A stretch of 64,000 nt of DNA from a virus: positions 1 through 64,000 of the IMG/VR virus record IMGVR_UViG_3300031784_000013. One strand, given 5' to 3'. A program made the translations under genes and the position numbers. The notes under the pieces were generated by a model, which was not told the DNA's origin, did not search any database, and saw nothing but the letters and a program-made list of their open reading frames with translations. Positions 27,701 through 35,631 of the stretch are shown here, in pieces (position 1 is the stretch's first letter; each line of letters starts with the position of its first letter).

Positions 27701-29450
27701 CAGCCTGTAGAGAAGCAAGGTCTTGCTTCTTCTTAGCAATGTCTTTAAGCTTCATGTTAGCTCCAAGAATGTTGGCTTTGTATGATTCGAAAGAAAGAAG
27801 ATCTTGTGGCGTAATAACTTCTAAGTTATCAAGTTTCTCAGTGGACTTTTCTACAATCTTATTTTGCTTCTGCTCAGTTTTAGAAAGATCAGCAACGTAA
27901 TGTTTAAACTTCTTACCCTTTGCTTTATCATCACCCATTAGAGATGCACCAAAGCTTGGTATTTGTAGGTTGCCATATACAGTTAAACTGCTATCACCAT
28001 CTGTACCATTCTTAAGTTGTACAGCTGGTTCTCCTCTTTCCACTTCTACAGGACTGTCACCATAAGTGATGCCAATACCAGTGTTGCCTTGTCCATCAGA
28101 CTCATCGTGTGACTTTCCTCTGAACATAACAGTTTCTCCACCATCAGGTAGATATGGATTATAAGACATAGGTTCAGCATATCCACCCCAGTGGGTTTCA
28201 AGATCACCGCCCATAGCAAATTGTTCTCTTCCTGTGTACATTGCACGTTCACTAGGAGGGGTATAGTTTTTCAAATGTCCACCTGCACGTAATGTATCCA
28301 TAGTTGGATCAGGCTGCAACAATTGACTTAATTTATAATTACCAAACTGATTAATCATTTGTGGATTTATCATACCACCATCTCTCACATGAGAGTAGTT
28401 TTGTTGTTGCAATCCTTGGACACCCTGATTGAAAGCCATTGATGTAATGTTTCTATCAGTAACATCTCTTGCTTGTTGTGTCTTCTCAGCCTTTTTGTCA
28501 AGAAGATCACCAATTTTTTCACCAGCAAACTTTCCAACCATTCCTCCTAATGGACCAAAAAATACATTACCCACTGTACTCCCAACACCACCTCCAAGTT
28601 TACTAGCACCACTAGGACCATATCCTTTTGGATTTCCAATACCAACAGTTAATTTTGAAGCAGCATCAAATCCACCTTCATTTCCAAACTTAGTTAGGAA
28701 GTCTTTTCCAAACTGAGCTTGTTCTAAGTCTGTGTAAATAGTGTTAGGAGCAAACGTGTTTGCTATCTCTGTACCATTCTTTGCTAGAACAGTTCCTGTG
28801 CCATAGATTGGAAAGAACTCTGATCCAGTGTTTACATTATCTTCTGGACGAACATATCTTCTCTGAACTTGTTCTGGACGTGTCATAGAAGCTTGAAGAG
28901 CAACATCACTAACACCAGCCATTTGCTGAGCTTCCTTCATGATGTTTTTCTCATCCTTCATTTGCTGGATTCCTCCAACTATGTTTCCAACATTCTGAGC
29001 AAAGACAGCTGGTCCACCAGCTTTATCAATACCTTTGCTAATGCCACCAAGAATTGCACCCCCCGCAGCCTTCTTTAACTTCTTACCATTCTTAGCACCA
29101 GCTCCTTTGGAAGCACTACCTATTGCATTTCCAAGTTGGGTGAGAGCATCAGTGAATCCTGATTGTTTACCACCAGTCTTCTCTTCATAAGAAGCAAGAT
29201 CCATTGCTTGCTTATTACGCATATCTTGAGTTGATCCAGTGACAAACATATCATTCTGGTCATACAACTGCTGAAAGTTCATTGGTTGAGGGTTAAACTG
29301 AGGAGCTGTACTACCTTGAATCATAGCTCCCACTTGAGCTTTCTTCAAAGCTTTCCCATGAATCTTCATAAAAGATTCTTCTGTAGGAAACTTCTTGTAA
29401 AATTCCTTCTCAGACTTAACACCTGCTATCTTTAAAATTTGAGCCTTCAT
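24726..29450 (-). CDS. Giant ejected-type virion protein with glycine-zipper segments
   Basis: A protein of 1574 residues. Glycine-zipper-like stretches occur at ~130-160 (GGAILGGISKG) and ~275-312 (LGGGVGSTVG, GPLGGMVGKFAG), a type of sequence that can insert in membranes. Residues ~420-480 hold the Gly/Pro-rich sequence FAMGGDLETHWGGYAE and further GG motifs. Two boundary motifs are present: AQTG then LPEVTVTP (~615-640) and AQTG then LPQVTVNA (~1240-1260). The C-terminal ~250 residues are Gln/Asn/Ala-rich helices. No catalytic site was recognised in the ~640-1240 part. It lies directly after the lysin gene (one base apart) in the giant-protein operon. Inference: an ejected protein that helps build a path through the cell envelope; it may be cut into several chains. 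Confidence 0.65.
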   Translation of the reverse strand: MKAQILKIAGVKSEKEFYKKFPTEESFMKIHGKALKKAQVGAMIQGSTAPQFNPQPMNFQQLYDQNDMFVTGSTQDMRNKQAMDLASYEEKTGGKQSGFTDALTQLGNAIGSASKGAGAKNGKKLKKAAGGAILGGISKGIDKAGGPAVFAQNVGNIVGGIQQMKDEKNIMKEAQQMAGVSDVALQASMTRPEQVQRRYVRPEDNVNTGSEFFPIYGTGTVLAKNGTEIANTFAPNTIYTDLEQAQFGKDFLTKFGNEGGFDAASKLTVGIGNPKGYGPSGASKLGGGVGSTVGNVFFGPLGGMVGKFAGEKIGDLLDKKAEKTQQARDVTDRNITSMAFNQGVQGLQQQNYSHVRDGGMINPQMINQFGNYKLSQLLQPDPTMDTLRAGGHLKNYTPPSERAMYTGREQFAMGGDLETHWGGYAEPMSYNPYLPDGGETVMFRGKSHDESDGQGNTGIGITYGDSPVEVERGEPAVQLKNGTDGDSSLTVYGNLQIPSFGASLMGDDKAKGKKFKHYVADLSKTEQKQNKIVEKSTEKLDNLEVITPQDLLSFESYKANILGANMKLKDIAKKKQDLASLQAAINDTAEEYGFEADALAKGKIKQAKKGASIKKAQTGVTEEGKMYEGSLLPEVTVTPYDEQFPFYQSLSNEQKKYINDKGPIGRATRALATTGKRGQTAKDISSLVKDVEKFGYEATGVPGTIRFAEDPLQNLTGTGKTLLDLGLMAPGYANPLAPITGPAMYGALGGMNPITGEQLFDQQNLQGAFNTLDAVGIGSMMAAPLIQPGKQAVMGGLKAVAPHMISLSNIADQTKDAMRIVNEVKKLEKAAMADVPVMQGVDKVTDVRNFGRSVKDLESNIRGATSAELAKYSDEYNKLLAKAKEIQSAGVSQSYMTTLNDIGRKLTDLSGYKHDEFIQKLKDVGIDAQTVKVLEGNPDLAAQYANRTAGFDDTSWNYELNSERTLNQVRDDIYNPPSKSSYFSPYERPIDRDVIAIDPVDGSVTRKPDAYSTLYQKDGMIYKDMRGQMEDQFYSYPFYKNVGDKIVDMYAGARLRNSPVLAQYEPGMYSTELLPSLFADRNNVSGMLKQALQHVDQKNTGLFYPASSLSGDSYPLSLRTMSSLLKNDPNSKLRFLGYENSNKMGFADQMNNPQLLQSELAGYLKDLEKVSGKSLPKPIYPSKSSNQYQPVVFPTFGVSKGGHSALIDDYLKNAKVSDRLGLKRSVEMRGTNELKNGGFVDIEKAQTGTTNLPQVTVNALPIVPKRDPFGPVKVPQSVIDAGIKKPRQTLAQMSSWQPTLGKLPEIRPFYSPFYRPGADQQTESEEGKIDWMTLANQIIPYLRPSNAQPLDPRQLAGEMLALATNQVEPVQVQTIQPQLNVPFDISLQEIINENEADYRATQRMVGYNPAALAALNAEKYAANQKVLGEQFKLNQVMKDKVYAENRDLLNQANLNNLQAFDQQYSRQQEALSNTKATSQAALSSIASKYMQNQLENRTLQTYENLYNYRFDPRFRANNMNTLAMFDTMMNDLTPAEQKALSEKLALASAKATGASSTTTNTTTIRNGGIVRATK

Positions 29451-29451
29451 A

Positions 29452-32400
29452 TCAGTTGTATTTATCCAGCCAGTTATCCTTGTCTGGGTTATTTGTAAAG
29501 TTAAGTAATTGATTTAGTTTTTTCATAGGTTGGGCATCTAATTGATTGATTCCCACGTCACCACCATTTCGTTTGGTCTTAGGTAAAGATCTAACATAGT
29601 CAGCTATTGACTTAGCCTCTTCTGGAGATATCTTCTCTGTTTTCCATTCAATCTTTTCATTTTTAGATTGATCTTTTCCAAATGATTTTGGTGCAAAGCC
29701 TTTCACTTTATCAATGTAATCAACATCATTTCTTTTCAAGTAGTAATTTACAAATCTTGGCTCAAGTGCTTTCCCTGGTGCATTGTGCATCAAAGTTGTC
29801 AAATCAATAATCTGGTCTTCAGAAAGATCTGGATACTTAGCCTTCAATTTATGATAGTTATCAACAGCTAATGCTAATGAAGATTTAACCTGACCTTCAA
29901 AAGAGTCTAAGTCGTATTTGTAGAAATTACCTCTTTCAGATAAATCTTTTTGTTGAAATTCACCAACGCTTCTAGGTGTTCTGTACGGACTATAATCAGA
30001 ATCTTCAGAGTCAAGGCTTTTTACAAAGTCTTGATATGAGCTAAATTCTTTTTGAACATTATGAGCGTTCTTATTCCAATAGTCCTTTTTCCAATTATCT
30101 TCTTCACCAAAATTGTAATCATAGATTTCTCTAGCTCTTCTTGCATAGGGTAGAAGACTGTCTGGAACAATATCTTTTGGATTAGATGCAAATTCACCAA
30201 ACTTAGTTTCTTGCCCAGCAATTCCTATTTGATTCATTATCAATTTATTGAACGAATCAATTGGCATGTTAGAACCTTTACCAAGATCACTGTAGACAGT
30301 CTTATAGACATCTGCATATCTTTGTAAATTTTTGTCTGGAGCCAATTCATTTTTAACATTCAATCCATCTACTTTATTATTAAAGAAAGTTAAGTTTGAG
30401 GTATCAAATTTTGAATATTGACCAGAGTAAGGATTTTTACCTTTTAATACATTGATCTTGTCTTGGTTCTCCTTTTTTATAGATGTTACTTTATCTGGAT
30501 CATATCGATATGTAATTCCTCCATCAAAAGTTTTATAACCCTTTTTATATCTGTTCATCAATTCAGATTCAGATACATCTTCAATTTCAACTTTGTCTCC
30601 TCCTGCGTTGTTTGCAACCTTAAAATACTTTTTCCCATCCTTCACAAATTCATTAACAATCAAAACTGCATGATTTGGATAGAGATCATTTTCATTTCTA
30701 AAATCAACTTCTCCAGGAAAGCGTGAAAATGTATTACCTTTCTTTCTAGCATATTGGAATATATCACCTACACCAAATCCTTCCTTCTCAGGATTAGATC
30801 TGTAATATCCTTCGTCCATTGCATTGTCTGCAAATGTTGCATTTCCAGTGTATGTATCTTTAGTCTGACCTTTGTCAAATTTCACACCTGCAATATTTGA
30901 AACCATATAACAAACTCCATTTATACAATTCATATCTCCCTCAGAGGTGTCGATATTATTGTCTTTGTAATATGGAGTGGTGTAGTTTTTTGATTTCAAA
31001 ACATCATCATACATATTGAACTTGGACAAGTAATCTTGTCTTGAAACTTCTTGTTGAGCAGGAGTATCTTTACCTGTTTGTGCAACAGGAAACTCTGTAA
31101 CCTTCTTACCATTGAACTTGTAATTCTTTCCTGGTTGCATAAGCTTTGTGTCACCAGTATCAGAAATACCAAGAAGTGGTTCGTACACTCCTTCCATTGT
31201 AATGTTGTTACTACCTATCTCAACAGGCTTTCCCCAGTTATCTGGATTCCAATAACCTAGATTATCTTTAGTTATACCACCATTCTTTTGCTTCTGTACT
31301 GGTTGTTGATTTTGCAATGCAGATATTGTAGCAGCTGCACCACCAGCAATTGGTAATGTTGCAGAAGGAAGATTATTTAAAGTTTCACTCAAGATTTTGA
31401 AATTCTTAGGAGTTTTCTCCATAATCTCATACAATCTCAAGATGCTTTTATTACCTCCTGTTTTATTATAAAGATCATAATGATCCTCTATCATTTGAGG
31501 AGTTATTTCATCATAGTAATCTTTTATTTTTCCTCTTCGTAATAAACTTTGTCTAACCTCAGCAGCAAAAGGTAGTTTCTCCATTCCTCCACTACCTGTT
31601 AGGAAATAATCAAGAGCTGGATAAAAACCATATCCCCACTGTTGATTTGATTTTGAAAAATCAACATCCTCTAACTGTCCTTCTGAGAGAGATGAGTCAG
31701 GAACTGAGCTTGGTTGTTTTTTTAATTCTAGCTCAGAAAGTTTATCATCAAGGTTTGTTCGCCTTCGATTTCTTTGAAAAATGTGGCCCATTTCATGATC
31801 AAATATACGTCTTATGTCTCCTGGAATTAGATTCTCACCCATGTACATTGCAGCAACTGAACCAGGACCATATCCTCCATCTCCACCTCTACGACCTGCA
31901 AATGCATTATCTGCATCGATGAAAGGATCATTATTTTTGATAAACTTTAAGTTTCTAATTTCCTCGATTATATCATCAGGTTTTAGTTTTTTGAAACCAC
32001 TAAGCTCACCTGATTTAAGACCATGCAAGAAAAACTCACCCCATGATTCTACAGGTTTTCCCCAAGATTTATGATCTCTCCCAAAATTTTTATTTATCAT
32101 GTATTGGAGTCTTCTTCTACCTTCTGGAGTATCAATTCTATCAATAGTTTTTTGCTTTAATTCTTGAAGCAAATCCATGTGAGGATGATCCAATTCTGTA
32201 TATGGAAGTTGTGGTTGATTAGGAACAGTTGATGCGTTAGGAGTGGAAGAGGCTAATACATTATCTGCCATCATTTGAGGAGATGGTGCTTGTGAAATAG
32301 CTATATTGTCAATGCCTTTAACAAGGTTTTGACCAATACCTTTTAAACTTAGTCTGCCAATATCATCAATCATACCTACACCAGGTATAGCATTGACTGG

Positions 32401-34269
32401 GTCTCCAAGAGCATCCAATCCAAAATTAAAAGCATTCTTTCCAAATGATGAATAGCTATCTAGCCAACCACCAGGTTTTTGAAATCCCCATGCTTGAGAA
32501 GGTGTTTGTTCTTTTCCTGTAATCAACTGCATCATCTCCTTTTGTGGAGCACCCATCAGCTCACCAACATGTCCATAGAGATTTGCCATTCCCTGAGACA
32601 TTGCATTTTTTATACGTTCATCCTTACCCTCTACAACAATCTCAGGAAGTTCCATACCTTCATAAATCTTCCCACCTTCTTGCATACTCTTTGGTTTCCA
32701 ATCAAGGCCATTCTGATAGAATCTCATTTCTTGACCATTCTGTGCAGAAGCCATTGTCTTCTTTGCATATTTACCTTTGCTAGGAGCAGCACCAGCTACA
32801 CGTGCGTATGTGAATCCTACAGAGCCAGGCATAGAAGCACCATTCATTGCAATAGGCGCAACTTCTTCATTACCTTTGGCAATAACATTCATCAACTTAA
32901 TTAAACCGCTTTCGCCAGCCGCTTGAATAGTTCTATCGAGTGATTGATTACCTTTTAGTTTTTCCTTGGCTCTTTCTAAATCTTCTTTTGTAAACTCTTT
33001 CCCTTTTCTAATATCATAAACCCCTTTATCAAACATTAGATATCGAAGAGCATTCAAGTCACTTTTGAATTCTTGAGGATCATTTCTTATATGTAAGGCT
33101 TGAGATCTTCTTATATCATCTTTTTGATTAATAGGTTGATAATTTCCTGTAACGGGATCTATAGTATAAAATGATTTATTAAACTCTGAAAACGGCAACA
33201 TTGTAGACGTTATTAACGAATCTTCAAAAGCAGTAGTATTATCTATTGCATGTCCAATTTCATGAGCTAGAACAGTTTCAAACATTTCAGGAGTCTTAGT
33301 ATGATCTGGATGTATTTCAATACCAAGTCCTGTATAGCGAGAAGCAGGTCGTCCTTTATAATAAGATGGTTCAATTTGAATAAATCCAGGCTCTTGAACT
33401 GATTCTAATGCACCCATTCTTGATTCTCTAGCACTAGATAGCCATTCTCCCATTTGAGGACGTATAGTTGATCCTTCTTTACGATAGATAGCGTTCCCTG
33501 GCACGTCTTCATAGTATCCAGTGTTCTTCATACGTCTTTCGTACTCTGGACTAGAAACCCACGACTTGTAGAATTCAGCCATGTCCCATCCTGGAATATC
33601 TGTATTATCTCCTGACTTTGGTATATACTGGGGATAACCAGTTAATTTATCAGGATCATTATACTTAGTCATTATTGGAGCTGATACAACAACTTCAGGA
33701 AGGTCATACTCCTTCGCAATGGTTGCATCCTTTTTTTCCTGAATCTTTTTATTCATGTATTCAGAAACACCATTCTGAGCAATTGGAATAATTCCACCTT
33801 GCTGGAAGTCTAATACACCTGTTCCTCGTTTGTAATTTTTTGCAAACTTTTTAGCTTTTCTATCTGTAGGAAATTCAATGTAGCTGTTTGTGCTATCAGC
33901 ATAATTGTAAGCATCATCTCCTAAGTACTTTAACTCTCCATCAATATTTCTAATAGTAGGATAAACCCTTCTATCAGCAGATTCCATAAAATGAGTGCTT
34001 CTTCCTTCTTGACCTGGGATTTGAATAGATCCGTAATTGGCATCATACAATCCCTTCACCCAATCAAGATTCTTATTTGCGTTTAGTATTTGATCAATCT
34101 TCTTACCACGCTGGGCAATTTCTCCTCCATACTCAAATTGTCCTCCCCACGCAGGGGAATAGTTTCTTCCTTCTGTATTATATCCTACACCAACAAATCC
34201 TTCAGGAAGGCTAACGTTTGATTCGTTAGCGTTGTCTGCTTTACCAAAGTTGTCTAACCATCCTTTCAT
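29452..34269 (-). CDS. Four-domain ejected lysin/protease polyprotein
   Basis: A protein of 1605 residues. Seen in order: a Gly-rich N-terminus; AQNG (164-167) and LPEVVVSAP (190-198); a zincin with HEIGH at 336-340 and a possible third ligand near E400; PGSVGFTYARVA (481-492), nearly identical to the capsid N-terminus; LPEIVVEG (541-548); a second zincin with HEMGH at 825-829 and E904; AQTG (1063-1066); an NlpC/P60 or CHAP-like papain-fold segment with C1115/C1120, H1200 (NHAVLIV) and N1220; and a lysozyme/transglycosylase-like C-terminus with a candidate catalytic E1354 (GIAGQETKFG). Inference: a cargo protein that opens peptidoglycan and cleaves proteins during entry. The zincin motifs are clear; the NlpC and lysozyme calls are by pattern. 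It abuts its neighbours within one base. Confidence 0.7.
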   Translation of the reverse strand: MKGWLDNFGKADNANESNVSLPEGFVGVGYNTEGRNYSPAWGGQFEYGGEIAQRGKKIDQILNANKNLDWVKGLYDANYGSIQIPGQEGRSTHFMESADRRVYPTIRNIDGELKYLGDDAYNYADSTNSYIEFPTDRKAKKFAKNYKRGTGVLDFQQGGIIPIAQNGVSEYMNKKIQEKKDATIAKEYDLPEVVVSAPIMTKYNDPDKLTGYPQYIPKSGDNTDIPGWDMAEFYKSWVSSPEYERRMKNTGYYEDVPGNAIYRKEGSTIRPQMGEWLSSARESRMGALESVQEPGFIQIEPSYYKGRPASRYTGLGIEIHPDHTKTPEMFETVLAHEIGHAIDNTTAFEDSLITSTMLPFSEFNKSFYTIDPVTGNYQPINQKDDIRRSQALHIRNDPQEFKSDLNALRYLMFDKGVYDIRKGKEFTKEDLERAKEKLKGNQSLDRTIQAAGESGLIKLMNVIAKGNEEVAPIAMNGASMPGSVGFTYARVAGAAPSKGKYAKKTMASAQNGQEMRFYQNGLDWKPKSMQEGGKIYEGMELPEIVVEGKDERIKNAMSQGMANLYGHVGELMGAPQKEMMQLITGKEQTPSQAWGFQKPGGWLDSYSSFGKNAFNFGLDALGDPVNAIPGVGMIDDIGRLSLKGIGQNLVKGIDNIAISQAPSPQMMADNVLASSTPNASTVPNQPQLPYTELDHPHMDLLQELKQKTIDRIDTPEGRRRLQYMINKNFGRDHKSWGKPVESWGEFFLHGLKSGELSGFKKLKPDDIIEEIRNLKFIKNNDPFIDADNAFAGRRGGDGGYGPGSVAAMYMGENLIPGDIRRIFDHEMGHIFQRNRRRTNLDDKLSELELKKQPSSVPDSSLSEGQLEDVDFSKSNQQWGYGFYPALDYFLTGSGGMEKLPFAAEVRQSLLRRGKIKDYYDEITPQMIEDHYDLYNKTGGNKSILRLYEIMEKTPKNFKILSETLNNLPSATLPIAGGAAATISALQNQQPVQKQKNGGITKDNLGYWNPDNWGKPVEIGSNNITMEGVYEPLLGISDTGDTKLMQPGKNYKFNGKKVTEFPVAQTGKDTPAQQEVSRQDYLSKFNMYDDVLKSKNYTTPYYKDNNIDTSEGDMNCINGVCYMVSNIAGVKFDKGQTKDTYTGNATFADNAMDEGYYRSNPEKEGFGVGDIFQYARKKGNTFSRFPGEVDFRNENDLYPNHAVLIVNEFVKDGKKYFKVANNAGGDKVEIEDVSESELMNRYKKGYKTFDGGITYRYDPDKVTSIKKENQDKINVLKGKNPYSGQYSKFDTSNLTFFNNKVDGLNVKNELAPDKNLQRYADVYKTVYSDLGKGSNMPIDSFNKLIMNQIGIAGQETKFGEFASNPKDIVPDSLLPYARRAREIYDYNFGEEDNWKKDYWNKNAHNVQKEFSSYQDFVKSLDSEDSDYSPYRTPRSVGEFQQKDLSERGNFYKYDLDSFEGQVKSSLALAVDNYHKLKAKYPDLSEDQIIDLTTLMHNAPGKALEPRFVNYYLKRNDVDYIDKVKGFAPKSFGKDQSKNEKIEWKTEKISPEEAKSIADYVRSLPKTKRNGGDVGINQLDAQPMKKLNQLLNFTNNPDKDNWLDKYN

Positions 34270-34270
34270 A

Positions 34271-35137
34271 TTACTTGTAAGAGATTTGTGCTGGTGCTAT
34301 AATGAATTGGCTTACTAAATGTGCATCTGATCGATTGTCAAGAATATGTCTTATTTTCAATTCTTTTGCTCTCAGAGGTTCTTTCTTAAATGATCTTGGT
34401 CCGTAGTCCATATTAATTTGATTCACTTCTTTATCAAGAGAAAGTGATTCGCATGTTCTTACAAACAGTGGTATGGATTTATCTTTTACTACAGACCAGA
34501 ATGTATTATACTGATAGAAGTTGTCACTCTTTGTGAAAGTGATTGTCTTACTATTAGTATTCAATATAGGATATTGTAGATAAGAATTCAAATTGTTGAT
34601 TGGTTTTGGAACAAGCTCAAGCACACCTGTTGATTGTTGTCCGTTGTATAAGACAGCTTTGTTAAACCAAACATTGTCAAGTTCTATTCTTGATACATCA
34701 TTACTTATACCATAAGGATCATTGAAATACTTATACACCTTAGTGTAGTCTTTTACATTCTGGAGAATCTCATCTTGATACTGATATGCAAAAGGATATT
34801 CAATGATGTAGGGTTCTATATGCCCATAGAAGATGTTGTAGATGGCATGATCGTTTATGTGTCTCCACATACATGCTGTTTCAATAGTTTCTACAGTAGT
34901 GTTTTGATATTGATCCTGTGTAATTGTTGTAACAGCAAATGATTTTTCATAAGCACATTTACCTTCAGAGGTGATAGTAACTAAGTTAACACTATTGTCT
35001 ACAATATAACTCACACCAATAGACACCTCCTCAAGTGTTACACCTGAGTCAATAACATTTCCATACTCATCTGTGATGGTGAAAGGCCCTGAGTTAGGGC
35101 CTGTCTTGGTTAGCTTTATTGTAATAGTCTTTGACAT
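34271..35137 (-). CDS. Tail protein; probable detached C-terminal part of the muzzle, with adaptor-like N-terminus
   Basis: A protein of 288 residues from ATG 35137, chosen because it follows the upstream stop as TAA-C-ATG; an upstream in-frame ATG would overlap that gene. Residues ~1-70 resemble, distantly, the GPFNL adaptor domain of the next gene (GPFTITDEYG, ITSEGKC). Residues ~95-288 are dense in aromatic and polar residues (IEYPFAYQYQDEI, VWFNKAVLYNGQQSTGVLEL, RAKELKIRHILDN) and look like the conserved end of the very large muzzle or tail-stabilisation proteins of crAss-like phages. Inference: the muzzle is split here, with this piece re-anchored by an adaptor domain. I recall this C-terminal sequence as strongly conserved but could not search. 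Confidence 0.6.
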   Translation of the reverse strand: MSKTITIKLTKTGPNSGPFTITDEYGNVIDSGVTLEEVSIGVSYIVDNSVNLVTITSEGKCAYEKSFAVTTITQDQYQNTTVETIETACMWRHINDHAIYNIFYGHIEPYIIEYPFAYQYQDEILQNVKDYTKVYKYFNDPYGISNDVSRIELDNVWFNKAVLYNGQQSTGVLELVPKPINNLNSYLQYPILNTNSKTITFTKSDNFYQYNTFWSVVKDKSIPLFVRTCESLSLDKEVNQINMDYGPRSFKKEPLRAKELKIRHILDNRSDAHLVSQFIIAPAQISYK

Positions 35138-35138
35138 G

Positions 35139-35594
35139 TTATGGGCATCCAATATTTAATGTTTGCAGAATAGAACCATTGTATGTACCTGGAGCAATGC
35201 AACTTGTTATACTAGCTCCTGTGTATGTGTAATACTTAACTGGTGAACCAGGAAGAACATACTGCTGACCTATACCAAGAGTTGGTACAGTCAATGTAAA
35301 TGCGTTGTCCTCTGGATCACATCCTGCAAGTTGATAATATGTAGGACATGTACTAGTGGTGGTTGTAGTTGTTGGTAAAACAAGTATTATATCTATATAA
35401 TTGCTACATAAACCAGTTGACTTTACACGAACAATTGTAGTTCCTACAGGGGCTAAGGTTGTTGTGTAGCCAGCTAGAAGAGCTGCTTTAGACACACCTG
35501 TTACAAAAGCTGATGTGTAACCATCTACATCAGAGAAGAGGTTAAATGGGCCAGTATCTGTCCCAGCTGTGGTTAATGTTATTGTTATAGTCAT
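35139..35594 (-). CDS. Small virion protein: adaptor domain, Thr linker, Cys-containing tip
   Basis: A protein of 151 residues. Residues 1-75 form a beta-type domain (ITLTTAGTDTGPFNLFSDVD ... GVSKAALLAGY) that is closely similar to the N-terminus of the DUF285 adhesin gene at 45,788 and weakly similar to the next gene. A short Thr linker (~76-84) joins it to a ~65-residue module with three Cys (YQLAGCDPEDN, SITSCIAPG, LNIGCP). No signal peptide. It lies between the muzzle gene and its presumed detached C-terminus. Inference: the first domain docks on the tail and the second is a small tip or decoration domain. Function not known. Confidence 0.6.
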   Translation of the reverse strand: MTITITLTTAGTDTGPFNLFSDVDGYTSAFVTGVSKAALLAGYTTTLAPVGTTIVRVKSTGLCSNYIDIILVLPTTTTTTSTCPTYYQLAGCDPEDNAFTLTVPTLGIGQQYVLPGSPVKYYTYTGASITSCIAPGTYNGSILQTLNIGCP

Positions 35595-35631
35595 ATTTTT
35601 AATTTTAACAATATTGCCAATTTATTTTATT

